Positions 7,727-15,359 of a stretch of DNA of 47,330 bases are shown here, piece after piece. This stretch comes from Myxococcota bacterium (lineage in GTDB: Bacteria; Myxococcota_A; UBA9160; PR03), in the NCBI GenBank assembly GCA_030066475.1, contig JASJBO010000008.1:1-47330 (forward strand), given 5' to 3'. Position numbers and translations under genes: made by a program. How positions within the stretch are numbered: the stretch's first letter is position 1; the number at the start of each line of letters is the position of its first letter. The notes under the pieces are model-generated. The model searched no databases and had not been told where the DNA came from. It saw only the letters and a list, made by a program, of their open reading frames with translations.

Positions 7727-8379
7727 CCGTGCTGACCCACCAGGTCGACGAAGCGACACGGTCCGAGCACCTCGCGCGCCACGGCGCCGTCGGCGCGGCG
7801 GCGCAGCCGCACGAGCTGCTGCGCGCCGCGCTCGCCGACGGGTGCCACCAGGCGCCCGCCCGGCGCGAGCTGGTCGATCAGGGGCTGGGGGATCCGGGGG
7901 GCGCCCGCGGTCACGACGATGGCGTCGTAGGGCGCGTCGGCGGGTCGGCCGAGCGAGCCGTCGCCGAGGTGGACGATCACGTTGGTGACGGCGAAGCGGT
8001 CGAGCGCGCGGCGTGCCGCGGCGGCCAGCCGGGGGAGTCGCTCGATCGAGATCACGCGCTCGGCCAGCCGGGAGAGCAGCGCCGCCTGGTAGCCAGAGCC
8101 GGTGCCGATCTCGAGCACGACGTCGCCGGGCTCGAGCTGCAGGGCAGCGGTCATGCTCGCCACGGTGGACGGCGCCGAGATGGTCTGCCCGTCGCCGATC
8201 GGGAGCGCGGTGTCGCGGTAGGCCTGGCCGTGCAGCGCCTCGGGCAGCAGCCAGTGGCGCGGCACCCGGGCGAGCTCGGTCAACACGCGTGTGTCGCCGA
8301 TCCCCGCCGCCGCCAGACGCTCGACCATCCGCCGACGCGGCGCGCGCAGCTCTCCCTGTGAACCGCTGGGCCGGATCAC
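7714..8379 (-). CDS. pcm: Protein-L-isoaspartate O-methyltransferase
   Basis: 221 residues, close to the family's usual ~210. It repairs isoaspartyl residues using S-adenosylmethionine. The SAM motif VLEIGTGSGYQAALLSRL, the upstream GQTISAPSTVA (typical GQTISxPxxVA) and YDAIVVTAGAP are all present. The start is GTG 8379 behind a G-rich stretch. It lies 57 nt downstream of the PspC gene and overlaps nlpD, so it may be read from the sigma-factor operon promoter or its own. Confidence 0.93.
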   Translation of the reverse strand: MIRPSGSQGELRAPRRRMVERLAAAGIGDTRVLTELARVPRHWLLPEALHGQAYRDTALPIGDGQTISAPSTVASMTAALQLEPGDVVLEIGTGSGYQAALLSRLAERVISIERLPRLAAAARRALDRFAVTNVIVHLGDGSLGRPADAPYDAIVVTAGAPRIPQPLIDQLAPGGRLVAPVGERGAQQLVRLRRRADGAVAREVLGPCRFVDLVGQHGWAA

Positions 8380-8436
8380 CTCTACCCCCGGCCCCGCAGG
8401 GTAGCAGGCCCGCAGAAAACGCGCGGCCCGCCCCGC

Positions 8437-8802
8437 TCAGCGCTCGCTACGCCAGCGCTCCTCCTCGAGCAGCTCCCGACGCAGCTCGGAGTAGGCGTTC
8501 ATCACGACCTCCTCGGGCGGCATCAGCACCCACAGGATCGCGTAGAGCACCAGGATCGTGCCGCCCGAGAAGAGCAGCCCCACGGCGAAGCACAGGCGCA
8601 CGATCGTGACGCTCACGCCGAACTGGTCGGCCAGCCCGGCGCACACGCCCGCGATCATGCGGCCGGACTCGGGTCGCACCCAGGGCTCCGAGAGCCAGCG
8701 CTTGCCGGCGCTGCCCTCGACGATGCTGCCGCAGTAGCGGCACTTGATCGCCTCGCGCCGGATCGTCTCGGCGCACCACGGACACTGCTTGCTGTCGCTC
8801 AC
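8437..8802 (-). CDS. Zinc-ribbon PspC-domain membrane protein (copy 2)
   Basis: 121 residues. An N-terminal zinc ribbon, CPWCAE then CRYCGS (CxxC-x10-CxxC), is followed by a PspC domain: the amphipathic GRMIAGVCAGLADQFGVSV helix and one strong transmembrane segment (VGLLFSGGTILVLYAILWVL), then an acidic tail. GTG 8802 overlaps the anti-sigma stop (GTGA), with GGGAGG four nt upstream, so translation is probably coupled. PspC proteins take part in phage-shock-type membrane stress sensing. This copy and the one at 9799-10218 flank the sigma/anti-sigma pair and share the same zinc-ribbon-PspC architecture. Confidence 0.85.
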   Translation of the reverse strand: MSDSKQCPWCAETIRREAIKCRYCGSIVEGSAGKRWLSEPWVRPESGRMIAGVCAGLADQFGVSVTIVRLCFAVGLLFSGGTILVLYAILWVLMPPEEVVMNAYSELRRELLEEERWRSER

Positions 8803-9305
8803 GAAGCCTCCCGGAGACGGCGCGCGTAGTGGACGGCCGCGGGAATCGACCCGTATCCGGCGCCCAGCACGAGCGCCAGCGAGCCGAAGTAGACGACCCC
8901 GAGCCAGGTCAGGACCGGGCCGGGCAACCAGGGGGCGAGCCAGGCGCCGGCCGCCTGCACCACCAGCCACGCGTGGCCGGCCACGAAGGGCAGCGCCAGC
9001 AGCGCCAGCGCGAGCGCGCCGGCCAGCTCGAGGCCGAACCCCGCCCCCAGCGCCGAGGGACGCGAGCGCGCGCGCAGGGCGCGCTCGGAGCGCGCGCGCA
9101 CGCGCGCCAGCAGCGCCGCGTCGGGGGCCGGGGCGGGCAGCGCGTCGAGCTCTGCCGCCAGGCGGCGCAGGAAGCGCGCGTGGGCCGTGCACTCCGCGCA
9201 GTCGGCCACGTGGGCCCGGTCGCGCGCCTCCCAGCGCGCCTCGTCGTCGAGCGCGCGCGCCAGCGCCAGCTCGCTCAGCCGCTCCTGGACCGCCTCGCAG
9301 CTCAC
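8799..9305 (-). CDS. Zinc-finger anti-sigma factor, membrane-bound
   Basis: 168 residues from GTG 9305, overlapping the sigma-factor stop (GTGA). The N-terminal domain contains the ZAS motif HxxxCxxC (HVADCAEC), which binds zinc and holds the cognate ECF sigma factor. An Arg/Ala-rich linker leads to two hydrophobic segments (LELAGALALALLALPF and TWLGVVYFGSLALVLG), placing it in the inner membrane. Gene order sigma then anti-sigma with overlapping codons is the standard regulatory pair. Confidence 0.85.
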   Translation of the reverse strand: MSCEAVQERLSELALARALDDEARWEARDRAHVADCAECTAHARFLRRLAAELDALPAPAPDAALLARVRARSERALRARSRPSALGAGFGLELAGALALALLALPFVAGHAWLVVQAAGAWLAPWLPGPVLTWLGVVYFGSLALVLGAGYGSIPAAVHYARRLREAS

Positions 9306-9820
9306 GTCTCCTCCTCGCGATAGCCGCGCCTCAGCTCGCGGATCGCGCCGTGCAGGCGGCTCTTCACCGTCCCGCGCGGCACGCCCAGCGCCTCGGCCAT
9401 CTCGGCCTCGCCCAGGTCGTGGTAGTAGCGGAGCACCAGCACCTCGCGCAGGCGTTCGGGCAGACGCGCCAGCCGCGCGCGCAGGTCGAGCCGCTCGACG
9501 GGCCGCGGCGGAGCCGGCGGCGGCTCGGGCGGCGCCAGCCGCGCGCGCCGCCGCACCTCGCGGCGGCGAAACAGGTCGCGCGCCAGGTTGCTGGCGATGC
9601 CGTACACCCAGGGCTTGAAGCGGCGGCCGCGGTCGAAGCCCCGGGCGCCGCGCGCCACCCGGATCCAGGTGTCCTGGAGCAGGTCGTCGGCGTCGGCACG
9701 GTTGCCGGTCTGCCGCAGCAGCAGCGCGTGGAGCGCAGCGGCATGGCGCTCGATCAACGCGCCGAGCGCCTGCTCGTCGCCGCGCGCCACGGCCTCCATC
9801 AGCTCCTCGTCCCGCTCCAT
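9302..9820 (-). CDS. ECF sigma factor (RpoE-like)
   Basis: 172 residues from ATG 9820. Region 2 contains ADDLLQDTWIRVARG and FKPWVYGIASNLARDLFRR; region 4 contains LPERLREVLVLRYYHDLG and the helix-turn-helix LGVPRGTVKSRLHGA. A Pro-rich linker joins the two. The start overlaps the preceding PspC gene by 22 nt and the end overlaps the anti-sigma gene. It probably autoregulates through the promoter-like GAACC/CGTA site at 10280-10305 upstream of the first PspC gene. Confidence 0.92.
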   Translation of the reverse strand: MERDEELMEAVARGDEQALGALIERHAAALHALLLRQTGNRADADDLLQDTWIRVARGARGFDRGRRFKPWVYGIASNLARDLFRRREVRRRARLAPPEPPPAPPRPVERLDLRARLARLPERLREVLVLRYYHDLGEAEMAEALGVPRGTVKSRLHGAIRELRRGYREEET

Positions 9821-10218
9821 CCGCCGGAGCCGTCCTCCTCGCCGTCGTGCGCAGCGCGATCCGTGTGGCGAGCGCCGGACTCGCCGTCGAGCAGCGTCCG
9901 ACACGCCTCGATGACGCGATCGAGACCACTGCGCGCCCCGGGCGCGTCGGGCAGCAGGAACCACAGGATGGCATAGAGCAGCACGCCGACGGCGTGGAAG
10001 AAGCTCAGCAGCAGGAATCCGGCGCGCACCGCCGTCACCGAGATGCCCAGGTTGTGCGCGACCGCCGCGCACACCCCGGCCAGCTTGCGCCCGGGCTGCC
10101 CCCGGTGCCACTCGCCGAGGTCGCGCAGGCCGCCCTCGACGCGGCTCGCGCAGTAGCGGCACTTGACCGCCTCGGCGGGGATCTGCTCGGCGCACCACGG
10201 ACAGGTCTTGGTCGTCAT
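9799..10218 (-). CDS. Zinc-ribbon PspC-domain membrane protein (copy 1)
   Basis: 139 residues, first gene of the run, with AGGAGG just before ATG 10218. Same architecture as the copy at 8437-8802: zinc ribbon (CPWCAE, CRYCAS), PspC motif RKLAGVCAAVAHNLGISV and one membrane segment (AGFLLLSFFHAVGVLLYAIL). The longer C-terminal tail is acidic and Gly/Ser-rich. Being translated ahead of and overlapping the sigma gene, it is likely part of the same signalling unit. Confidence 0.85.
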   Translation of the reverse strand: MTTKTCPWCAEQIPAEAVKCRYCASRVEGGLRDLGEWHRGQPGRKLAGVCAAVAHNLGISVTAVRAGFLLLSFFHAVGVLLYAILWFLLPDAPGARSGLDRVIEACRTLLDGESGARHTDRAAHDGEEDGSGGWSGTRS

Positions 10219-10279
10219 CGGTCCTCCTGGGTCTTCGTCCGGGCGCGCGGCGACGCAGACCGGCGTCGCACACCCCTAC

Positions 10280-10305
10280 TACGCGCCAGCGCGGCGGGAG
10301 GTTCA
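10280..10305 (-). promoter_or_regulatory. Candidate ECF-type promoter for the PspC-sigma operon
   Basis: On the minus strand TGAACC (10305-10300) is followed after exactly 16 nt by CGTA (10283-10280). This is the AAC -35 / CGT -10 pattern used by many ECF sigma factors. Transcription would start near 10273, about 55 nt before the ATG of the first PspC gene. Position, spacing and the downstream ECF gene make autoregulation plausible. Confidence 0.5.
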
Positions 10306-10347
10306 CGCCCCCCCCGGGCGCCCGGTTCTCGGCTACGCTGCGGCGCC

Positions 10348-11301
10348 ATGCGGGGGGAGGCGCGAACGAGCCGGACTCTGCGTCTGGCGGCCCGCCCGAC
10401 GGCGCCGCCGGTCTCCACGTTCTCGATCGTGGCGCGCGATCCGGCGTCCGGGGCCCTCGGAGTCGCCGTCCAGTCGCGCTACTTCAACGTGGGCGCGGTG
10501 GTGCCGTGGGCCGAGGCCGGCGTCGGGGCGGTCGCCACCCAGGCGTTCGTCGAGCCCGGCTACGGACCGCGCGCGCTGGCGCTGCTGCGCGAGGGCGCCT
10601 CGGCGGCCGAGGCGCTGAGCTCCGCGCAGGCCGAGGACCCGGGGCACGAGCTGCGGCAGGTCGCGGTCGTCGATACGCGCGGCGGCGTGGCGAGCCACAC
10701 CGGCTCGGCCTGTATTCCGTTCGCGGGCCACGCGTGCCGCACCGACACCGCGACGCAGGGCAACCTGCTCGCGACCGACCGCGTCTGGGACGCCATGCAG
10801 CAGGCCTTTGCCCGCGCCCGCGGTCCCTTCGCGGTGCGCCTGGTCGAGGCGCTCGAGGCCGGACAGCGCGCCGGCGGCGACGTGCGCGGGTGTCAGTCGG
10901 CGGCGCTGCTGGTCGTGCGCCCGGTGTCCGAGTCCGAGCCGTGGAAGAACCGCGTGGTCGACCTGCGGGTCGAGGACCACCGCAAGCCGATCCCCGAGCT
11001 GCGTCGCCTGCTGCGAATGCAACAGGCGCAGGACGCGCTCAAGCAGGCCGAGCTCGCGCTCGGGAGTGGCGACGTCGAGGGCGCGCTCGAGGCCTCGGAC
11101 CGCGCGCTGCACCTGTCCCGGCGCCACGACGAGACCCTGTTCTGGGTGGGCGTCTTCCGCGCCCACGCCGGACACCACGACGAAGCCGTCGAGCTGCTGC
11201 GCCAGGCCCTGCGCCGCAACCACCGCTGGCGCGCCCTGCTCAAGCGACTGACCCCGCCCCTGCTCCCCCCCGACCCCGTCGTCCGCCGCGTCCTCCGCTA
11301 G
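10348..11301 (+). CDS. DUF1028 protein with C-terminal TPR-like region
   Basis: 317 residues. The DUF1028 domain begins at about residue 22 (TFSIVARDPASGALGVAVQS) and includes VGAVVPWAEAGVGAVATQAF and GNLLATDRVWDAM, the normal Ntn-hydrolase-like pattern of the family. A C-terminal helical segment (about 230-300: ALKQAELALGSGDVEGALEA, then LFWVGVFRAHAGHHDEAVEL) looks like one or two TPR units. The ATG at 10348 gives a 22-residue basic extension before the domain; no clear ribosome binding site is visible. The activity of DUF1028 is not established. Confidence 0.8.
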   Translation: MRGEARTSRTLRLAARPTAPPVSTFSIVARDPASGALGVAVQSRYFNVGAVVPWAEAGVGAVATQAFVEPGYGPRALALLREGASAAEALSSAQAEDPGHELRQVAVVDTRGGVASHTGSACIPFAGHACRTDTATQGNLLATDRVWDAMQQAFARARGPFAVRLVEALEAGQRAGGDVRGCQSAALLVVRPVSESEPWKNRVVDLRVEDHRKPIPELRRLLRMQQAQDALKQAELALGSGDVEGALEASDRALHLSRRHDETLFWVGVFRAHAGHHDEAVELLRQALRRNHRWRALLKRLTPPLLPPDPVVRRVLR

Positions 11302-11391
11302 CCCCGCCGGCCTGCCAACCCGGAAGACGCGAACGAGGTTGCCCGCGCAAGCGCCGCCCTCGCTGCCCGCACGAAGCGTCCCGCCCCGAGC

Positions 11392-11429
11392 GGCGCGCGC
11401 AGCGAGCCGCAGGCGAGCGAAGTTCACTA
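11392..11429 (-). repeat. Diverged copy of the stop-codon-associated repeat
   Basis: Read on the minus strand from the TAG stop of the cytidylate-kinase-like gene (11429-11427), this segment aligns with the first ~36 nt of the 86-bp repeat at 12258 and 31611 (GTGAACTTCGCTCG here, GTGGACTTCGTTCG there, both ending CTGCGCGCGCC) with about six mismatches. The rest of the 125-bp intergenic stretch does not align clearly. Confidence 0.5.
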
Positions 11430-12107
11430 AGGCCTGACCGGAAAGCGCCGGCGCAGCGCGTCCACCACGACGGCGGCAGCGGCGTCCACCGACAGGAAGC
11501 CGGTGTTGATCACCAGGTCGTAGAGCGTCGGGTCGTCGATCTCGACGTCGAACTGCTCGGCGAGGAAGGCGCGGCGCGCGGCGTCCTGCTCGTCGAGGCG
11601 CGAGCCCGCGGCCTCGACCGAGAGCGCCTCGCGCGACGCGAGCCGCTCGGCGCGCACGCCGCGCGGGGCGACCACCAGCACCCGCAGCGCGCGCCGGGGC
11701 GGCAGGATCACGGCCCCGCCCCGCCCCAGCAGCACGGCCATGCCGCGCTCGCCGAGCGTCGTGAGGATCCGCACCAGCGTGTGCACGTAGTCGCTGGCGG
11801 CGAGACCCGGCGCCTTCAGGGCGCGCGCGACGTCGTCGTCCAGCTCGGCCAGGGCGGCGGCGTCGAGCCCGGCGCGCAGCGCCCGGCCGAGGGCCGCGTC
11901 GCCGACCAGGCCGTCGACGTTCTCGACGCCGAAGAAGCCGTAGTCGAGCCACTCGGCCACGCGCTGGGCGATCTCGGTGCCGCCCGACGCGGGCAGGCGC
12001 GAAATGGCCACGCAGGGCCCACGCGGCTGGGGCATGCCCTCCCCGCGCTCGATCTCCCAGCGCCGGCCCTGGTGCGCGACCAGCTCTTCGAGCGTCTCCG
12101 CGGGCAT
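11427..12107 (-). CDS. Cytidylate kinase-like family protein
   Basis: 226 residues from ATG 12107, with GGGGAGG 5-11 nt upstream; a GTG 33 nt further upstream is less likely. The N-terminal motif CVAISRLPASGGTEIAQRVA matches the glycine-rich loop of the cytidylate-kinase-like family (ISRxxGSGGxxIA), and LLGRGGAVIL and LYDLVINTGFLS are also family-like. The true substrate is not known for this subgroup. It is transcribed away from the CBS protein gene, with a 345-nt region between them holding a repeat and inverted repeat. Confidence 0.8.
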   Translation of the reverse strand: MPAETLEELVAHQGRRWEIERGEGMPQPRGPCVAISRLPASGGTEIAQRVAEWLDYGFFGVENVDGLVGDAALGRALRAGLDAAALAELDDDVARALKAPGLAASDYVHTLVRILTTLGERGMAVLLGRGGAVILPPRRALRVLVVAPRGVRAERLASREALSVEAAGSRLDEQDAARRAFLAEQFDVEIDDPTLYDLVINTGFLSVDAAAAVVVDALRRRFPVRP

Positions 12108-12185
12108 CAGCCACCTCCCCGACGGCGGCGGAGCGTACACCAGGGCACCCGAATCGCTGGGACCATCCGCAGCATCCGAACCGGT

Positions 12186-12255
12186 GGCGCACCCGAGCGC
12201 GGCTCTGGCCGACGAAAACCGCCAGTCTCCCTCCGGGGCCGGGCTCGGGTGCGCC
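12186..12255. repeat. 13-bp inverted repeat in a gene-free region
   Basis: GGCGCACCCGAGC (12186-12198) is perfectly complementary to GCTCGGGTGCGCC (12243-12255), with a 44-nt loop. It lies between the divergent cytidylate-kinase-like and CBS genes and ends two nt before the 86-bp repeat. It could form a long hairpin or mark an element edge. Apart from this structure, the adjacent repeat and the GGGAGGGGG ribosome site before ATG 12453, I see nothing else in 12108-12452. Confidence 0.6.
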
Positions 12256-12257
12256 CC

Positions 12258-12343
12258 CTAGCTGGTGGACTTCGTTCGGCTTCGCCTCACTGCGCGCGCC
12301 CTCCGGGCGCTTGCTGGGGCTTCTGCCGCGCAGACTCCTAGCC
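12258..12343 (+). repeat. 86-bp interspersed repeat, copy A
   Basis: Begins CTAGCTGGTGGACTTCG and ends ACTCCTAGCC; nearly identical to 31611-31697, differing by one substitution and one single-base indel near CTTGCTGGGG. It contains an internal hairpin GCGCCC-TCC-GGGCGC. CTAG occurs at both ends. It has no coding potential that I can support. Confidence 0.85.
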
Positions 12344-12452
12344 CACACGGATTCCCCTCGGGGCAGAACGCCGGGGCGCGCCTTCCCCTAGGCCCCTCGG
12401 CAGGGGTATCCTGGGGCCGCCGAAGGGCCATCCCGGCCCGGGAGGGGGAACC

Positions 12453-13004
12453 ATGGCGCAGGACAACGACGAGTTCCTCGACGATCCGTACTTCGAGGAC
12501 GAGCGAAAGGGCCGCAATCGCCAGTTCGACGCGGATCTGCTGCGCCAGCCGGCGCGCGTACTCCACGCCCGGCACCCGCTGCTGTTCTCGCCCACCCACA
12601 CCGTGACCCAGGCGATGCGTGCGATGCAGAAGGAGCACCGCGGGGCCGTGCTGGTCACGGGCGACGGCTCCTCCGAGACCCCGGTGCTGGGCATCTTCAG
12701 CGAGCGCGACGTGCTGCTGCGCATCGTCGACCGCGGCCGCAACCCGGCCACCCTGCCGCTCGCCGAGGTGATGACTCGCGACCCCGAGTGCCTGCCGCTC
12801 GACGCCAGCCTGGCCTGGGTGCTGAACAAGATGTCGGTCGGCGGCTTCCGGCACGTCCCGATGGTCGACCGGCAGGGGCGGCCGTCGTTCATCGTGTCGG
12901 TTCGCGACGTGGTGGAGTTCCTGGTGGACCGCTTCCCGCGCGAGGTGCTGACGCTGCCGCCCACCTACGGCGCCAACGTCGCCCGCACGCGCGAGGGCGC
13001 CTGA
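12453..13004 (+). CDS. CBS-domain protein
   Basis: 183 residues with a purine-rich ribosome site (GGGAGGGGG) before ATG 12453. After an acidic 35-residue lead there are two CBS domains: the first about 40-105 (TVTQAMRAMQKEHRGAVLVT, GIFSERDVLLRIV), the second about 108-170 (PLAEVMTRDPECLPLDASLA, GFRHVPMVDRQG). Such stand-alone pairs bind adenine nucleotides and regulate partners. Only 6 nt separate its stop from the convergent metallo-hydrolase gene. Partner unknown. Confidence 0.9.
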   Translation: MAQDNDEFLDDPYFEDERKGRNRQFDADLLRQPARVLHARHPLLFSPTHTVTQAMRAMQKEHRGAVLVTGDGSSETPVLGIFSERDVLLRIVDRGRNPATLPLAEVMTRDPECLPLDASLAWVLNKMSVGGFRHVPMVDRQGRPSFIVSVRDVVEFLVDRFPREVLTLPPTYGANVARTREGA

Positions 13005-13010
13005 GACCCT

Positions 13011-13919
13011 TCAGGAGCCCGCCAGGCTCGCGTAGACGATCCGCACGAAGTCGTCGGGCTTCATCAGCCCGCCGCCCCACTCGGCGTCGAACGGGGCCGT
13101 GGGCCGGGCGGCCACGACCTCGTCGGCGTCCAGGCCCTGCCCGCGCGCCGCGCGCACGGCAGCGCGCACCGCGACCAGCATGTCGCGATAGCGCTCGAGT
13201 CCCGCCCGGTCCGACACCGCGCCGTGTCCCGGGATGATCCGTGTCGCGTCGTCGGCCAGCCCCAGCACGCGCTCGGCCGCCGCGATCATGCCGTCGATCG
13301 AGCCCCCGCTCGACAGGTCGACGAACGGGTAGCTGCCGGCGAAGAACACGTCCCCCATGTGGAACGCGTTGGCGCGCCGGAAGTGGACGATGGCGTCGCC
13401 GTCGGTGTGCGCCCGCCCCACGTGGAAGGCGTGGATCTCCTCCCTGTTCCAGTGCAGGGTGAGCGTGTCGCCGAAGGTCACCACCGGCAGGGCGGCGGGA
13501 GGCGACGGCGGCACGCGTCGCCCGAGGGCCTCGATGAACTGCTCGACCCGCATGCGGGCGCGCACCTCGTCGTGGGCCAGCAGCAGCGCGCCGGCACGCC
13601 CCAGGTTCTCGTTGCCACCGGTGTGGTCGCCGTGCCAGTGCGTGTTGAGGACGAAGCGGATCTCGCCTCCGCCGAGCCCGACCACGGCGGCGCGGATCTT
13701 CTCGGTCAGGGGCGCGAACTGGTCGTCGATCAGGAGCACGCCGTCGGCGCCGCTCGAGACGCCGATGTTGCCGCCGCGGCCCTTCAGCATCCAGACGCCC
13801 TCGGCGACCGGCAGGGTCTGGATGCGCACCTCCTGCTGCGCCCCCGCTCCGCCGGCGGCGAGCGCCAGGGCCGCGCCGAGCGCGGCGATCCAGGCCGGGC
13901 GTGCGAGGCATGCGGCCAT
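13011..13919 (-). CDS. Exported metallo-beta-lactamase-fold hydrolase
   Basis: 302 residues with AAGGAGG 8 nt before ATG 13919. A signal peptide ends near GAGAQ (about residue 28). The MBL metal motif HWHGDH is at residues 94-99, and later ligand positions fit FHVGRAHTDGDAIVHF and IIPGHGAVSD. The arrangement is that of subclass B3/SoxH-like or related periplasmic MBL hydrolases (Quinoprotein relay system type). Substrate is not predictable; antibiotic hydrolysis should not be assumed. Confidence 0.85.
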   Translation of the reverse strand: MAACLARPAWIAALGAALALAAGGAGAQQEVRIQTLPVAEGVWMLKGRGGNIGVSSGADGVLLIDDQFAPLTEKIRAAVVGLGGGEIRFVLNTHWHGDHTGGNENLGRAGALLLAHDEVRARMRVEQFIEALGRRVPPSPPAALPVVTFGDTLTLHWNREEIHAFHVGRAHTDGDAIVHFRRANAFHMGDVFFAGSYPFVDLSSGGSIDGMIAAAERVLGLADDATRIIPGHGAVSDRAGLERYRDMLVAVRAAVRAARGQGLDADEVVAARPTAPFDAEWGGGLMKPDDFVRIVYASLAGS

Positions 13920-14073
13920 GCGGGGAGCCTCCTTCGAGGGGGGGTGGGAGGCCCGCCCGGCAGGTGGCAGCCGATCTGCAGCGCCCTCTCCGGCCAGGGC
14001 CTGGAATCCGGGTTCAAGGCCGGTCGCCGGTCGCGCGAAAAGCCCTTCAGGACTCCCTGGGACGAGGGGTGCG

Positions 14074-15312
14074 ATGGCCACCAGAATCCTGCTCCTTTGC
14101 CTGACGCTCGTCGTGGCGCTGCCCGGCTGGGTCGTCTGGCAGGGCCGCGACGCCCCTCGCGTCGACGATGCCGACCTGCAGGTGGTGCGGCACCCGACCG
14201 CACCCGAGCAGGACGCGCGCACGCACCTCGAGCTCGCCGTCCGGGCGCTGGTCTGGCCCAGCCACCCCGACGAGGCGGCGGCGCTCCAGCGCTGGGCGCA
14301 CGGCGGCGACGGCGACCCCGCGCTGGCCGCTCCGTGGCTGGCGCGCAATGCGGCGACCTTGCTGCTGCTCGAGCGGGCCCTTGCCGCGCCCCGCTTCCAG
14401 ATTCCCTTCCTGTTCCTCGGCGACCCAGACGTGCACGGCACCGGCTCGTGGACACGGCTCGCGCGGCTGCTGGCGCTGCGCTCCCGCGTCGCGCTCGAGG
14501 CCGGCGACGGCCCGGGCGCGCTCCGCCACGCGCTCGACACGGTGCAGCTCGGCTGGCGCGCCGAGCGCGCCGAGGGCGCGCTGCTCGTCCACGCCCTGCT
14601 CGGCCTCGAGATGCGCAGCGAGGGACTCGCCGCCCTGCGCCAGGTGGTCACGCGCGCCCCGCTCGCGGCGCGCGAGACGCGCCGGCTGGTCCAGCAGCTC
14701 GAGCGCTACCGCACCACCCACGCCGGCTGGGACGCGGTGTGGGCGGCCGAGTACGAGTCGATGCGCGCCGCGCTCGAAGAGAGCTTCCGCGACGAGCGGC
14801 CCGACGGCGCGCTCGCGCGGCTCGGTCTGGGCCGCTACCTGCTCCAGCCCAACCGCACCCTCGATGGCTTCGCCCAGGCGTACCGGGCCGTGCGCGAGGA
14901 CACCCAGCGCGCCTGCGCACGCATGCACTCCGTTGCCGCGACCGCCGCGGGAACGGACGACGAGACGTGGAGCGCGTGGCGCGCAATCGCGCCCAACGCG
15001 GTGGGTCGGATCCTGCTCGAGGCGGGCGCGCCCGACTATGGCCGCTACCAGCTCCGGCGCTGCGCCGCCGACACCGAGCTGTCCGCGGTGCAGGCGCTGG
15101 CGGCGCTGGGCGCCTGGCAGCGCGACCACGGCGAGCTTCCTGAGAGCCTCGAGGCGCTGGTGCCGCTCTACCTCGACGCCGTGCCGCCCGATGCCTTCGA
15201 CGGCCGGCCGCTGCGCTTCGCGGCCGAGCAGCGACGCCTCTACTCGGTGGGCGACGACTTCCGCGAGGCCGGCGACGGCAGCGACGAGCCGGCCTTCTCC
15301 GTCCGCTTCTGA
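14074..15312 (+). CDS. Hypothetical membrane-anchored protein
   Basis: 412 residues. An N-terminal hydrophobic segment (RILLLCLTLVVALPGWVVW) acts as signal or anchor; the rest is mainly alpha-helical with no motif I can name. The C-terminal ~60 residues (ALAALGAWQRDHGELPESLE, then YLDAVPPDAFDGRPLRF and a YSVGDD ending) resemble the tail of pseudopilin-like DUF proteins in which a repeated LPxSLxxL-VP-DPF-G-PLRY pattern precedes the end. ATG 14074 follows GACGAGGGG. It starts 154 nt from the divergent MBL gene and is followed by the serine hydrolase after 47 nt. Confidence 0.65.
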   Translation: MATRILLLCLTLVVALPGWVVWQGRDAPRVDDADLQVVRHPTAPEQDARTHLELAVRALVWPSHPDEAAALQRWAHGGDGDPALAAPWLARNAATLLLLERALAAPRFQIPFLFLGDPDVHGTGSWTRLARLLALRSRVALEAGDGPGALRHALDTVQLGWRAERAEGALLVHALLGLEMRSEGLAALRQVVTRAPLAARETRRLVQQLERYRTTHAGWDAVWAAEYESMRAALEESFRDERPDGALARLGLGRYLLQPNRTLDGFAQAYRAVREDTQRACARMHSVAATAAGTDDETWSAWRAIAPNAVGRILLEAGAPDYGRYQLRRCAADTELSAVQALAALGAWQRDHGELPESLEALVPLYLDAVPPDAFDGRPLRFAAEQRRLYSVGDDFREAGDGSDEPAFSVRF

Positions 15313-15359
15313 CCGCGAGCTCGCTCCGGGAAGCGGGGGGGACGCGCTAGCCTCGAATC

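Noticed and set aside
13011..13919. Antibiotic-resistance metallo-beta-lactamase
   Set aside because: The HWHGDH fold is shared by many hydrolases; nothing else in the sequence or context points to antibiotic hydrolysis.
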